The position numbers and the translations under genes were made by a program. Under the pieces are notes generated by a model. That model was not told the origin of the DNA, made no database searches, and was given only the letters and a program-made list of their open reading frames with translations. DNA of 64,000 nucleotides, from assembly GCA_030431255.1 (NCBI GenBank), contig JAUIJL010000022.1:83583-147582 (forward strand). The letters run 5' to 3'. Every line of letters starts with the position of its first letter. The first letter of the stretch is position 1. Shown here piece after piece: positions 11,358 to 21,699 of this stretch. This DNA is from Thermoanaerobaculia bacterium (lineage in GTDB: Bacteria > Acidobacteriota > Thermoanaerobaculia > Multivoradales > J023).

Positions 11358-11516
11358 GTATTCTCTCCTTTGTCGAAGCCCTCGCTCCTTTTCGGAGCTT
11401 CGCTCTTTTGGAGCTTTACTGGCGGGAAGGGCTCACCTCGGGTGGCTACAACAAGGAAACGTCCGGGCCCGCGAGTTATTACACCGAGCTTTCGAGAAAC
11501 TTTCGGCTGAAAGACC

Positions 11517-13010
11517 TTAGACCGCAGCCGCTGTTTGCGATCGGCGCGGGCGACGCTGGAAGGCGGGGTAGAGGCCGAGCCAGGTCATGTAGACGTAACC
11601 TTGGAGGAAGAGCCAGAGGAAGGGGAGGGAAAGCCACATCTGGAAGTGGACGGCGGCGGTGAAGCAGCCGATGAAGTAGAGGGCGAGGCCCGCTTCGATG
11701 TAGAAGCTCAGGTTCTTGCGCAATTTGTAGACTTTGTCGCCCCAGCCGTCTTGGGTGTTTTCGATGGCGTATTTCGGGGTGCGGTGGAAGATTCCGCCGT
11801 CTTCGAATAGGCCGGACCACACCGCTCGGGTGTTGTTGACGGACAAGCCGATGCCGACGGCCATCAGGGCGGGCATTTGCAGCAGCGAGCGCCACCAGGG
11901 TGCGCCGTCTCGTTTTTGGCTGGTGATGAAGAAGATCACCACGGAAAGGGTGGCGGCGGCGAAGAGGGGCAGGTCGAAGGCGAGCAGCTTCCAGGCTTCG
12001 TCACCGCGACGCAGATACATGGCGGGGAAGACCAGGACCGAGAGGCCGAGCATCAACAAATAGGTGAAGTTGGCCGTCAGGTGCACGAAGGCCTCGAATT
12101 TTGCGTGCAGCGGCAACGGTGATTTGAGCACCCGGGCCAACAGCTTGCGGCCGGTTTGGATGGAGCCTTTGGCCCAGCGGTGCTGTTGGCTTTTGTAGGC
12201 GTTGATCTCGGCCGGCAGCTCCGCCGGCACCACCACGTCGGGCAAGTAGCAGAATTTCCAACCCGCCAGCTGGGAGCGATAGGAGAGGTCGAGATCCTCG
12301 GTGAGGGTGTCGTGCTCCCAGCCCCCCGCGTCCTCGATCGCCTGACGACGCCAGATGCCGGCGGTGCCGTTGAAGTTGAACAGACAACCCGAGCGATGGC
12401 GGGCGGTGTGCTCGACCACGAAGTGGCCGTCGAGCAGGATGGCTTGGACCCGAGTCAGAAGCGAATAGGCTCGGTTCAAATGACCCCAGCGGCATTGCAC
12501 CATGCCGAGCTCGGGATCTTGAAAATAGGGAACGCTTTGGCGCAGAAACTCGGGTTGGGGCACGAAATCGGCGTCGAAGACCGCCAGCAGCTCGCCTTTC
12601 GCCACGTGCAGACCTGCTTCCAGCGCCCCGGCCTTAAAACCCTCGCGATCCTCCCGGTGCACATGGTGGATATCGACACCCTGACGCCGCCACGCTTTCA
12701 CCACGTCGGCGACCAACTCGCGGGTTTCGTCGGTGGAGTCGTCCAGCACCTGGATCTCCAACAGCCGGCGCGGATACTCTAAGGCGCAGACCGCATCTAT
12801 CAACCGGCGGGCCACGTACATTTCATTGAAGATCGGCAGCTGGACCGTCACCCTCGGCCACGCATCCATGTGCTCAGGCATCTGTGGACCCCGCCCTCGG
12901 GATCGCCAATAACCGACCACCAGGAAGAATCGGTGCAGGCCGTAAGCCGCTAAGACTCCCAGGATCGTGTAATAGAGTGCCAGGATCGAGATCTCAATCC
13001 ATTCGCTCAT
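11517..13010 (-). CDS. Family 2 glycosyltransferase, cellulose-synthase-like
   Basis: FDADF, EDLDLSYR and QQHRW motifs plus TM segments; start chosen at MSEWIEIS. Confidence 0.88.
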   Translation of the reverse strand: MSEWIEISILALYYTILGVLAAYGLHRFFLVVGYWRSRGRGPQMPEHMDAWPRVTVQLPIFNEMYVARRLIDAVCALEYPRRLLEIQVLDDSTDETRELVADVVKAWRRQGVDIHHVHREDREGFKAGALEAGLHVAKGELLAVFDADFVPQPEFLRQSVPYFQDPELGMVQCRWGHLNRAYSLLTRVQAILLDGHFVVEHTARHRSGCLFNFNGTAGIWRRQAIEDAGGWEHDTLTEDLDLSYRSQLAGWKFCYLPDVVVPAELPAEINAYKSQQHRWAKGSIQTGRKLLARVLKSPLPLHAKFEAFVHLTANFTYLLMLGLSVLVFPAMYLRRGDEAWKLLAFDLPLFAAATLSVVIFFITSQKRDGAPWWRSLLQMPALMAVGIGLSVNNTRAVWSGLFEDGGIFHRTPKYAIENTQDGWGDKVYKLRKNLSFYIEAGLALYFIGCFTAAVHFQMWLSLPFLWLFLQGYVYMTWLGLYPAFQRRPRRSQTAAAV

Positions 13011-13018
13011 CAGTGCAG

Positions 13019-14512
13019 ATGCTCCTATCCTTCGATCGCGACCCCGGGCCTCCGGACGACTCCCCCGGGAACACCGGTTCGGGATCCCTCGGGTTGGCGC
13101 CCGCGGCATATTTGGCGCCGATCGTCTTGTGGTCCGCCCACGTGGCTCTTTGGCAGATCCACGATTTAGCGTCCCACCCGTGGTGGACGATCACCTGCCT
13201 AGCTGTTGGCTTCGTGGCCTTCGCGGTGACCATGGTCCGTTTCGAGTCGCGCATCAAGATGGCACATTTAATCATCTTTGCCGCGCTGCTCAGGATCCCG
13301 CTCTTGCCGTTGCCTCCGACCCTCTCCGACGACGCGCTGCGATATGTCTGGGACGGCCGGGTCGTGTCGGCGGGATTCAATCCATACCTCACAGCTCCAG
13401 AGCACGAATCGCTCGCTGAGCTTCGGGACGAGCGGTGGCGGATCATGCCGCACAAGGAAGTCCCGACGGTATACCCGCCCCTCGCCCTCGGGCTCTTCGC
13501 CCTGGGCGCTTTGGCGCCGGACCCGGTGTTGGGGATCAAGATTCTACTCGTTTTCATCGATTTGCTGGCCTGTGCTTTACTTTTTGCCTTGGCTCGCCGA
13601 ATCGGAGCTCCACCGGGGCGAGCCGCCTGGTACGCCTGGAATCCCCTCGTGGTGCTGGAAGTGGCCGGACAAGGGCACATCGACGCGCTGATGGTAGCCT
13701 GCATGATCGCCGCCGTGCTCTGTATTGGTGCCAAGAGGCCGATCGCCGCCGGGATGGCGACCGTCGGCGGGATTGCCGCCAAGCTGGTGCCGCTGGTGTT
13801 GATCTTGGTGTGGGCTCGGACCCACCTGGTGCCACGGGTTGAAGCCGGTGGAGAGCGGGGCCGCGCCCTGCAATATCTGATGGCGGTGGCGGTCTTCTCG
13901 ATGTTGATCTTCCTGCCCGTGGCCGTGAGCACCGGCTTGCCTCCCGGGCTCGTGACCTACGGAGTGTCGTGGGAATTCAACGGTCCCCTTTACGAGCCTT
14001 TGTGGCGGGCCGTGGACTATCTTGATCCCATCGATGAGATCAAAGGCGGAATCGATCGCCTCAAGGGTCGGCTCGGAGATACGACGGGTCATGATTTCTG
14101 GAATCGGTTCTATCCGTTCGTCTACCCGCAGCTCCTGGCCAAGCTGCTGCTGGCCGCCGGATTCGGTCTGGCTTGGCTGTGGTACCTGATCCGTGCGCGT
14201 TCCGCGGGCACGGTCGCGGGACAGGTGTTGGGCGCGGTGATTCTCTGCACGGCCACGGTTTACCCCTGGTATTTGCTTTGGGTCTTGCCGTGGGCGGCTC
14301 TCTACCGGCATCGGGCTTGGCTCACGGTATCCGGCCTGGCGCTCTTGTCCTACTTGCCCCAACATGACCCCCATCTGGAGCTTTTCCCTTGGGTTTGGGG
14401 CTGCATTTGGATTCCCTTCTTCATCCTTTTGTGTCTCCACCGAAATGATTGGCTCCCTCAGCACGATCGCCCGTCCCCCCAAACGCCCCAACCGACGGTG
14501 GATCCCTCATGA
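13019..14512 (+). CDS. GT-C type membrane glycosyl/mannosyltransferase-like protein
   Basis: Polytopic; SDDALRYVWDGRVVSAGFNPYLTAPE and VYPPLALGLFALGA motifs. Confidence 0.75.
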   Translation: MLLSFDRDPGPPDDSPGNTGSGSLGLAPAAYLAPIVLWSAHVALWQIHDLASHPWWTITCLAVGFVAFAVTMVRFESRIKMAHLIIFAALLRIPLLPLPPTLSDDALRYVWDGRVVSAGFNPYLTAPEHESLAELRDERWRIMPHKEVPTVYPPLALGLFALGALAPDPVLGIKILLVFIDLLACALLFALARRIGAPPGRAAWYAWNPLVVLEVAGQGHIDALMVACMIAAVLCIGAKRPIAAGMATVGGIAAKLVPLVLILVWARTHLVPRVEAGGERGRALQYLMAVAVFSMLIFLPVAVSTGLPPGLVTYGVSWEFNGPLYEPLWRAVDYLDPIDEIKGGIDRLKGRLGDTTGHDFWNRFYPFVYPQLLAKLLLAAGFGLAWLWYLIRARSAGTVAGQVLGAVILCTATVYPWYLLWVLPWAALYRHRAWLTVSGLALLSYLPQHDPHLELFPWVWGCIWIPFFILLCLHRNDWLPQHDRPSPQTPQPTVDPS

Positions 14513-15279
14513 CCCATCGGCTGATCATCTCCTACGACGGCCTGCGCTATGCCGGATGGCAGCGTCAGCTCAATGCCGTCGCCGTTCAACAGGTGATTGA
14601 GGAAGCCCTCGGCGAGGTCTTCGGCTCGGAGCTTCGAATCCACGGCGCGGGTCGAACCGACGCCGGGGTCCACGCCCGCGGTCAAGTGGCGCACCTGGAG
14701 CTGCCCAGGCCATTCCCGGCCAAGGGCTTAGTCCATGCCACAAACCACCGGCTGCCTTCGGATATACGAATCTTGGGGGCTGATCGGATGCCTGAGGGTT
14801 TTCATGCCCGTAAGTCCGCCCTGGCCAAGATGTACGTGTACCGGGTTCAACATACGCGGGTCGCCTCACCCCTCGACGCCCCATGGTCGATGGTGATCGG
14901 ACGACCACTGGCCCAGGAGCCCGTCCGCCGAGCGCTGGAAGCCCTGCCCGGACGGCACGACTTTTCCGCCTTTGCTTTGGCAGGCGGCAGCCACGGCCAG
15001 CCCTGGCGACGGCTCTTGGCGGCGACCCTGGATGTCCGTGGGTCTGAGTGGGTATTTCGTTTTGTCGGCGAAGGATTCTTGCGCGGCATGGTGCGAGCCC
15101 TCACCGGCACCTTGGTGGAGATCGGCTTGGGGGAGCGCCCGGCGTCGGACATGGCGCGGCTGCTCAGCCCAGGTCACGCACGGGGCGACGCCGGCTTTTC
15201 GGCCGACGCCAAAGGCCTTTGCCTGGAAAAGGTCTTCTATCCGCCGGGTCTCGAGCCGATCGAGAGCTATCGTCCGTGA
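14509..15279 (+). CDS. truA: tRNA pseudouridine(38-40) synthase TruA
   Basis: MTHRLIISYDGLRYAGWQRQ; GAGRTDAGVHARGQVAH. Confidence 0.95.
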   Translation: MTHRLIISYDGLRYAGWQRQLNAVAVQQVIEEALGEVFGSELRIHGAGRTDAGVHARGQVAHLELPRPFPAKGLVHATNHRLPSDIRILGADRMPEGFHARKSALAKMYVYRVQHTRVASPLDAPWSMVIGRPLAQEPVRRALEALPGRHDFSAFALAGGSHGQPWRRLLAATLDVRGSEWVFRFVGEGFLRGMVRALTGTLVEIGLGERPASDMARLLSPGHARGDAGFSADAKGLCLEKVFYPPGLEPIESYRP

Positions 15280-15312
15280 TACGCCCACATCCTGTGGTAC
15301 TTTACGCCCGAC

Positions 15313-16152
15313 ATGGGGACCCGTAAGCCACCGGATTTTGCCCATCTCGCCGAGGCCGGCACGGCCGCCGAGATGTGGGTGAAGCGCCTCGATTTCGAGC
15401 GCCTGCCGCGCCATGTGGCGGTGATCATGGACGGCAACGGTCGCTGGGCTCAGGGTCGCAGCCGACCGCGGGTTCAAGGGCATAAGGCGGGCATCGAAGC
15501 CGTGCGCGACACCGTCGAGTCGGCGGCTCGGCTCGGCTTGGACGCCCTGACCCTCTACGCCTTTTCCACCGAGAATTGGAATCGTCCACGCCACGAGGTT
15601 TGGACCTTGATGAATCTGCTGCGGGAATACCTGCGGCGCGATCTCCAGGTCTTGCAACGCAACCGGATCCAGCTCCGGGTGATCGGACGCCGGGAGCCCC
15701 TCGACCCGGGCTTGCTCAACGAGCTGGACAAAGCGGTCGAAGCCACCGCGGGTGGTGATCGCATGACCCTCAACGTGGCGATCAACTACTCCGGACGATG
15801 CGAGATCGTGGATGCCTGTCGCCGGATCGTCCAGGATTGGGCCGGTGGCAAACCCGTCGATATCGACGAAAAGACCTTGGGCCAATACCTCTACACCGCG
15901 GGTCAACCGGACCCGGATTTGCTGATCCGAACCTCGGGCGAGATGAGGATCAGCAACTTCTTGCTTTGGCAGCTGGCCTACACCGAAATCTTCGTCACCC
16001 AGAAGCTCTGGCCGGACTTCCGCCGAGCCGACCTCTACGAGGCGATTTGCGACTTCCAACGCCGTGACCGCCGCTACGGCAAAGTCAAAGTGCTCGACGA
16101 GCCGGGAACGGAAACCATAGGACCTACTGAAGCCGAAGGGGCTGTGGGATGA
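15313..16152 (+). CDS. uppS: Isoprenyl transferase (undecaprenyl diphosphate synthase)
   Basis: HVAVIMDGNGRWAQ; LTLYAFSTENWNRP; DLLIRTSGEMRISNFLLWQLAYTE. Confidence 0.96.
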   Translation: MGTRKPPDFAHLAEAGTAAEMWVKRLDFERLPRHVAVIMDGNGRWAQGRSRPRVQGHKAGIEAVRDTVESAARLGLDALTLYAFSTENWNRPRHEVWTLMNLLREYLRRDLQVLQRNRIQLRVIGRREPLDPGLLNELDKAVEATAGGDRMTLNVAINYSGRCEIVDACRRIVQDWAGGKPVDIDEKTLGQYLYTAGQPDPDLLIRTSGEMRISNFLLWQLAYTEIFVTQKLWPDFRRADLYEAICDFQRRDRRYGKVKVLDEPGTETIGPTEAEGAVG

Positions 16153-17021
16153 GCGAGGACGGATCCACCGAAGCGGGCGCGGTTAAGAAATCCTCCTTGG
16201 CCCGTCGTTTGGTCACCGGGATTCTCGGCGCCGCCGTGGCGGTGACGCTGATCCTGAGCGTGCCACCAGCGGTTGGTTTCGTCATTTGGTTGGCGGTCTT
16301 CGCCTGGGCGGCGGCGGAATTCGTGCACCTCGCCCGTCGCTTTGCGCCCACCGCTCCCCTCGGCGGCCTTTGGTTGTGGATCCCCTCGGCGGCTTTCGCC
16401 GGATTTTTCATCCTACGGCCCCCTGGATTGACCGGGGATCCGGTGGCGTTGATGGTCGTCGCGTTTGCACCCGTGGCCGTGGCCGCCATCGGCTGTCTTC
16501 TCTCCTCACACGACATGCGCGACGCCGCGATCGGCATGGGTTTGACCGCCTTCGCCATCCCCTATTTCGCCCTGCCCAGCTTGGCGCTCTATCGCCTGCA
16601 TTTGGTGGATCGCTGGGTGGTCTTCTTGTTGCTCGCCATCGTCGCCCTTGGGGATACGGCGGCTTATTTCTTCGGCAAGGCCTACGGCCGGCACAAATTG
16701 GCGCCGATGATCAGCCCGAAGAAGACCTTGGAAGGGTCCGTGGCCGGCTTTGCCGCGGCGATCCTCGCCACGGCTATTTGGAGCCAGGTGCGCCTCGGAG
16801 AGGTTCGCCCCGCGCTCTTGGCCCTCGCCGCCGTCACCGCGGTTTCCGCACAGCTCGGCGACTTGGTGGAGTCGGTGGTCAAACGGGGCGCCGGGGTCAA
16901 AGACTCGGGTCGCGCCCTGCCCGGCCACGGCGGCTTCTACGACCGCCTCGACGCGATGTTGTTGGCCGCTCCCACTTTCGCCCTCGGCCTATGGATCGTC
17001 GGCTTCGAGCTGGTGATCTAA
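16149..17021 (+). CDS. cdsA: Phosphatidate cytidylyltransferase
   Basis: C-terminal signature LGDLVESVVKRGAGVKDSGRALPGHGGFYDRLDAML. Confidence 0.95.
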   Translation: MSEDGSTEAGAVKKSSLARRLVTGILGAAVAVTLILSVPPAVGFVIWLAVFAWAAAEFVHLARRFAPTAPLGGLWLWIPSAAFAGFFILRPPGLTGDPVALMVVAFAPVAVAAIGCLLSSHDMRDAAIGMGLTAFAIPYFALPSLALYRLHLVDRWVVFLLLAIVALGDTAAYFFGKAYGRHKLAPMISPKKTLEGSVAGFAAAILATAIWSQVRLGEVRPALLALAAVTAVSAQLGDLVESVVKRGAGVKDSGRALPGHGGFYDRLDAMLLAAPTFALGLWIVGFELVI

Positions 17022-17879
17022 CTAACCCCCCGCCTCGCGCGCCAGAGATTCTAAAAGCTCCACCGCCACGTCCCGTCGTCGGCGCCAGAGCTCGCCGACC
17101 CGCCCCGTCCACTCGGGCATCTCTTCCTGACCTCGACCGTGCGTCGCCAACCAGCCCAGCACAGCGGACGGATCCTGCGACATCAGAGCTCGCAACACGA
17201 ATCGCCGCTCCCCGGCTCGCACCGCCAGCCCCAGCTCATGGCCCGCCCGCCTCAGATCGTCACGGGTCAGAATCCAGCCGCTGCGGGCCGGTGCCAATAA
17301 CGATCCAATCCACGGGTCGGCACCTTCGCGCCGTGGGTCGATCAACGATGGGGACTGCCGCAGACACAAGGGCTCGCGGTCCAATGGACCGAGATGCCCC
17401 GCTTCCCTCTGGAGGGCTTCCAAAAGGAGCCCCGCCCATTGCACATAGAAATCGTCTCGGGCGGTACGGATCACCGCGGCCAGGAACAACGGCAGCCAGC
17501 TGATCAAATGCTCCCAAAGAAACGCTCGACGAGCCCGACGCCATGCCGATTCAGCGGATCCGTCGCCATCCCCCTCCGCCTCTTCGTCGCGTATGCACAG
17601 CTCCGCGTAGGTCGACAGCAAGACCGCCAAATGGTCGGGCTCGTCCGGGGCTTGTCGGCCCATCGCCCGCCAGAATCCAGCGATCCGGTCTCGACCTTCG
17701 CCGCCGACCATACCTTCTGGCCCCAAATAGACCGAGGCGTAGGGATAGAGCTGAAAAACGAAAAGGTCGCTGTGATCCGCGGGTGACGGCAGGGGCCCGA
17801 GCTCCAAGGCCTCGGCCGCGGTCACGAGAGCAGCATCGGGAACCTCGACGAGCGCACCTAGGGTTTTGAAGATTTCCAT
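17022..17879 (-). CDS. TorD/DmsD-like molybdoenzyme chaperone
   Basis: Helical protein with YPYASVYLGPEGMVGGEGRDRIAGFWRAMG and EHLISWLPLFLAAV, TorD-like. Confidence 0.7.
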   Translation of the reverse strand: MEIFKTLGALVEVPDAALVTAAEALELGPLPSPADHSDLFVFQLYPYASVYLGPEGMVGGEGRDRIAGFWRAMGRQAPDEPDHLAVLLSTYAELCIRDEEAEGDGDGSAESAWRRARRAFLWEHLISWLPLFLAAVIRTARDDFYVQWAGLLLEALQREAGHLGPLDREPLCLRQSPSLIDPRREGADPWIGSLLAPARSGWILTRDDLRRAGHELGLAVRAGERRFVLRALMSQDPSAVLGWLATHGRGQEEMPEWTGRVGELWRRRRDVAVELLESLAREAGG

Positions 17880-17916
17880 CTGGCCTCAGCTGGGGGTTTG
17901 ATCACGGCACCCGAAG

Positions 17917-19362
17917 TCAATAGGCAGGGGTCACAGCGGCGCCCGCAAGGATCTCACGAAGACGCAACAGCCCTCGCTCCAAATCTTCCCAGCTCGGCAG
18001 GCCGATCGACAGCCTAACCGCATGGGGAATACCGTGGCGACCGACGGCAAAGGCACCGGCGCCGATGACGACCACCTCCCGCTCCCTGGCCGCAGCCACA
18101 AATTCATCGGTGGTCCACGGCTCGGGCAGCTCCAACCACACTTGGTAGCCCAGAGGATGGCGAAGCATGCGGCAGCCGTCGAGACCAGGTCTGTCAAGCA
18201 CCTCAGTGCCGGGCACCTCAGAACCCAGCATCTCAGAACCCAGCAGACCTGGCCCCAACAGACGGGTCACGAGCTCTTGGCGCTTGCGGGTTTGTCGACG
18301 CTTGGCCTCGATCAACCGATCCGCGGTGCCGTCCTCCAACCAGCGGGTCGACACCTCCACCATCAGCGGCGGTGGCATCCACATGCTGGTGTGAATCCCG
18401 GTCAACAGCCGGGGCCGAAGCTCGTCCGGAGCGACGATGAAACCCGTCCGCAGACCCGGTGCCAGGCATTTCGCAAGGCTCGATAAGTAGATGGTGCGAT
18501 CCGGAGCAAAGCTCGCGATGGGAGGCGGCACTTCCGGCAGCAAAAACCCGTGCACGTCGTCTTCCATGATCCACAGCTTGTGCTCGCGGGCAATCAGCGC
18601 CAGCTCCCGTCGCCGCTGCTCCGATTGGGTCGCGCTGGTGGGGTTCTGTAGGGTCGGCACCACGTACAAACCCGACGGACGGGGCTCCTGTCGACACAGC
18701 CTATCGACTGCTTCGGGACACATGCCTTCGTCGTCGAGCTCGACACCCCGCAAGCGAATCCCCAGGGCGCGGGCCTGGCTCTTGATCGACGGATAGGTCA
18801 GCTCGCCGGTGAGCACCACCTCGCCCGGGCGGAACATCGAGGCCAGCGTCACGTTCAAGCCGTGCTGCGAGCCTGCGGTTACCAAGACTCGCTCGGGCCG
18901 GACCTCGAGGCCCAAACGCCCAATCCACTCGGCCGCCACAGACCTCTGACGAGGGTTGGCGGTTTCCGCGTCGTATTCCAGAAGCCGTCCAATGCTCGGA
19001 TCCGCGGCGATCCGGCTCAAGCTTTCGGCAAGCATTTGACCCTCTTCGGGCACGATCACCGGCAGGCTCAGGCTGAGATCGATGGATTCCGGCTCCCCGG
19101 ACGCTTCCGGCCAAGGGTCCCTCGACACCGCGCCGCGCACGAAGGTGCCTCGCCCCACCTCGCCGGTGGTCAAGCCGCGACGCTCCGCTTCCGCATAACC
19201 CCGGCTCACGGTGCCGATGGTCACCCCGAGGGCTCGGGCAAGCCGACGGTGGGTCGGTAGACGATCTCCGGCCCGCAACACCCCGTCCGCCAAATCTCGG
19301 GCGATGGCGTCGGCGATGCCTTGGTAGCGGGGCGATCGGTCGTCGAGAGTAGGTTGCCACAT
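17917..19362 (-). CDS. MocR/PdxR-type GntR-aminotransferase regulator
   Basis: N-terminal GntR wHTH (LPTHRRLARALGVTIGTVSRGYAEAERRGL) plus class I aminotransferase fold. Confidence 0.92.
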   Translation of the reverse strand: MWQPTLDDRSPRYQGIADAIARDLADGVLRAGDRLPTHRRLARALGVTIGTVSRGYAEAERRGLTTGEVGRGTFVRGAVSRDPWPEASGEPESIDLSLSLPVIVPEEGQMLAESLSRIAADPSIGRLLEYDAETANPRQRSVAAEWIGRLGLEVRPERVLVTAGSQHGLNVTLASMFRPGEVVLTGELTYPSIKSQARALGIRLRGVELDDEGMCPEAVDRLCRQEPRPSGLYVVPTLQNPTSATQSEQRRRELALIAREHKLWIMEDDVHGFLLPEVPPPIASFAPDRTIYLSSLAKCLAPGLRTGFIVAPDELRPRLLTGIHTSMWMPPPLMVEVSTRWLEDGTADRLIEAKRRQTRKRQELVTRLLGPGLLGSEMLGSEVPGTEVLDRPGLDGCRMLRHPLGYQVWLELPEPWTTDEFVAAAREREVVVIGAGAFAVGRHGIPHAVRLSIGLPSWEDLERGLLRLREILAGAAVTPAY

Positions 19363-19377
19363 TGTCACCATGACAAT
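19361..19377. promoter_or_regulatory. Inverted repeat ATTGTCA-CCA-TGACAAT over the MocR start codon (candidate operator)
   Basis: Perfect 7-bp arms, 3-nt spacer. Confidence 0.6.
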
Positions 19378-19385
19378 ATTAAGAA

Positions 19386-19414
19386 TTGACACCCTTCATG
19401 TCAACATCTATAAA
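19386..19414 (+). promoter_or_regulatory. Sigma-70-type promoter for the PLP decarboxylase, -35 inside an inverted repeat
   Basis: TTGACA-17 nt-TATAAA; TTGACA-7 nt-TGTCAA dyad at 19386-19404. Confidence 0.7.
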
Positions 19415-19501
19415 TACAATGGTCTCAATCCAGCAGAGGCAAAACCCGCAACACATGCCAACTCTTCGAATCCGCACCCAGCCGACCTTCTAGGAGGCCC
19501 C

Positions 19502-21034
19502 ATGGACCACTCACTTTCCCAACATCCACCGGCTGAGCCGGCATCTTTGACATCCCCGGACCTCCCCGATTCGGGGGCCCCCCGTCCCGAGCTGACCCTC
19601 GACCCGGAGGATTGGTCGAAGGTGCGCCAATCGGCTCATCGGGCTCTCGACGCGGTGCTCGACTATCAAATGCATATCCGCCGACGGCCCACCTGGCAGC
19701 CGGTGCCGGATTCGGCAGAGGATCTGCTGGCCACCCCGGCACCAGAGAAAGGTTTGGGAGCCGACACGGTGATCGACGACATGCTCGAGCACGTCATGCC
19801 CTTCCCCGCCGGCCATGCTCATCCGCGTTTCTGGGGCTGGGTCTGCGGCACCGGGACGCCGATAGGCATGATTTCCGACATGCTGGCCGCCGGCATCAAC
19901 GCCAGCTCGGGCACCTTCAACGACGCCCCCACTCGCGTCGAAGCCCAGGTGTTGCATTGGATGCGCGACCTCTTCGACTTTCCAGAGGGCGCCAGCGGCA
20001 TTGTGACCAGCGGCGGGTCGGTGGCCAATATGATCGGGCTGGTGGTCGGCCGGGATGCGATCCTGGGCGACTTCGTGCGCGAACAAGGTCTAGCCGCGTC
20101 GGATCGCCGGCCCGCGATCTACGCCTCACGGCAAGTTCATTCCTCGATCGACAAGGGCATGCAGATGCTCGGCCTCGGGCTCGACAATTTGCGCAAAGTG
20201 GCGGTGGACCGTCACTACCGAATGGACGTCGAGGCCCTGGAACGTCAGATCGAAAAAGACCGTGCCGATGGTTTGGCCCCATGCGCCATCGTCGCCAGCG
20301 CGGGCACCGTCAATACCGGCGCGATCGACGATTTGGAAGCCATCGCCGCCGTCGCCCGGCGTCACGGCCTGTGGTTCCACGTCGACGGTGCCATCGGCGC
20401 GCTGGCGGTCATGTCTCCCAACCTGCGGCCCCGATTCAAAGGCATCGAGCTGGCGGACTCCCTGGCCTTCGACTTTCACAAATGGCTCTACGTGCCCTAT
20501 GAAGCCGGCTGTATCTTGATCCGAGACGGTGACCTGCATCGCCGCAGCTTTCGGGTCGCCGCCAGCTACCTGGAGCCGCCGCCCCGCGGCCTGGGCGCCC
20601 TCGTCGACTCTTCCAACATCCGCGGCCCGCAGCTCTCTCGGGGATTCAAAGCCCTCAAGATCTGGGCCCAAATCCGCGAGCACGGGTTGGAAAAGCTGGG
20701 CCGTCTGCACGACCAAAACGTCGCGCAAATCCAATACCTGGCAGAGCTCATCGACCACGAAACGAGACTCGAGCGCATGGCACCCTCACCCCTGAACATT
20801 CTCTGCTACCGCTACCTGCCGACCTCCGTCCCCGAGCCCGAATGGGACGGAATCAACGCAGAAATCCTCATGCGACTACAAGAGCAGGGCATCGCCGTGC
20901 CTTCGAGCACTCGCCTCGACGGCAAATTCGCCCTGCGGGTCGCCAACACCAACCAGCGCAGCCGGCGGGAAGATTTCGAGCTCCTGGTGCGGGAAAGTGT
21001 CCGCTTGGGTCGAGAGATCGAGGCTGAGGCCTAA
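19502..21034 (+). CDS. PLP-dependent group II (aromatic/L-amino-acid type) decarboxylase
   Basis: DFHKWLYVPYEAGCILIRD Lys motif; start MDHSLSQ preceded by AGGAGG; listed ORF start lies upstream of the promoter. Confidence 0.88.
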   Translation: MDHSLSQHPPAEPASLTSPDLPDSGAPRPELTLDPEDWSKVRQSAHRALDAVLDYQMHIRRRPTWQPVPDSAEDLLATPAPEKGLGADTVIDDMLEHVMPFPAGHAHPRFWGWVCGTGTPIGMISDMLAAGINASSGTFNDAPTRVEAQVLHWMRDLFDFPEGASGIVTSGGSVANMIGLVVGRDAILGDFVREQGLAASDRRPAIYASRQVHSSIDKGMQMLGLGLDNLRKVAVDRHYRMDVEALERQIEKDRADGLAPCAIVASAGTVNTGAIDDLEAIAAVARRHGLWFHVDGAIGALAVMSPNLRPRFKGIELADSLAFDFHKWLYVPYEAGCILIRDGDLHRRSFRVAASYLEPPPRGLGALVDSSNIRGPQLSRGFKALKIWAQIREHGLEKLGRLHDQNVAQIQYLAELIDHETRLERMAPSPLNILCYRYLPTSVPEPEWDGINAEILMRLQEQGIAVPSSTRLDGKFALRVANTNQRSRREDFELLVRESVRLGREIEAEA

Positions 21035-21699
21035 CCCGAAACCGTCAACCCCAACACCTCCGACCAGCTGGGATCGGCGAAGTGAGGAATCCAGCGCCGC
21101 CACTTTCCTTGGAGCCGTGGACCGACGGCGACGAATCCCCAGTCCAGCTCGGAGGAGGCCTTTAGGTCCCAGGGGCCGTCGCCGATGTAGGTGACCTTGG
21201 GTGAAGCTTCCGTTTCGCCGGGGGCGAGCGAGCTCAGGCACGCCCGCATGATGCCGATCCGTTGGTGGTGGTGGTCGGCGGTGAAGATGGGGATCGACTC
21301 GGTCGGAAAACCCGCCGAGCGCAGCTTCATCGCGGCGGTGTGCCCCCATCCTCCGGTGGCCAAACCCACCCGGACCTTCGGATCACGGATCAGACGGGCC
21401 ATGGCGCCGACAGCTCCCGGCAGGGGGCGACAGGGCTCCTCGGCCAGACGGTCCGCCACCAGCTCGCCGAAGCGGGCTCGGGCCGCGGCGATCGGCTCGG
21501 CCACCGACGGATGCTCGACACCTTTCTCGCGCAGAATTTGCCGCAGAATGCCCGGATCGGTGACGTCGGTGTATTCGCTCCAATCCGAGCGGAATTGGAC
21601 GCTGCCGAGCACCTCTTGAACCGCCTGACGATAGAGCTTCGAATCGAGCCCGGTGCTGTCGATCAACGTGCCGTCGATATCGAAAATGAGAATGGTCAT
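21031..21699 (-). CDS. HAD-superfamily phosphatase, copy 1
   Basis: FDIDGTLIDSTG, ATGGWGHTAAMKL, YIGDGPWDLKA. Confidence 0.9.
   Translation of the reverse strand: MTILIFDIDGTLIDSTGLDSKLYRQAVQEVLGSVQFRSDWSEYTDVTDPGILRQILREKGVEHPSVAEPIAAARARFGELVADRLAEEPCRPLPGAVGAMARLIRDPKVRVGLATGGWGHTAAMKLRSAGFPTESIPIFTADHHHQRIGIMRACLSSLAPGETEASPKVTYIGDGPWDLKASSELDWGFVAVGPRLQGKWRRWIPHFADPSWSEVLGLTVSG

Noticed and set aside
19370-19501. N-terminal extension of the decarboxylase ORF
   Set aside because: The promoter lies within this stretch and a good RBS precedes ATG 19502.
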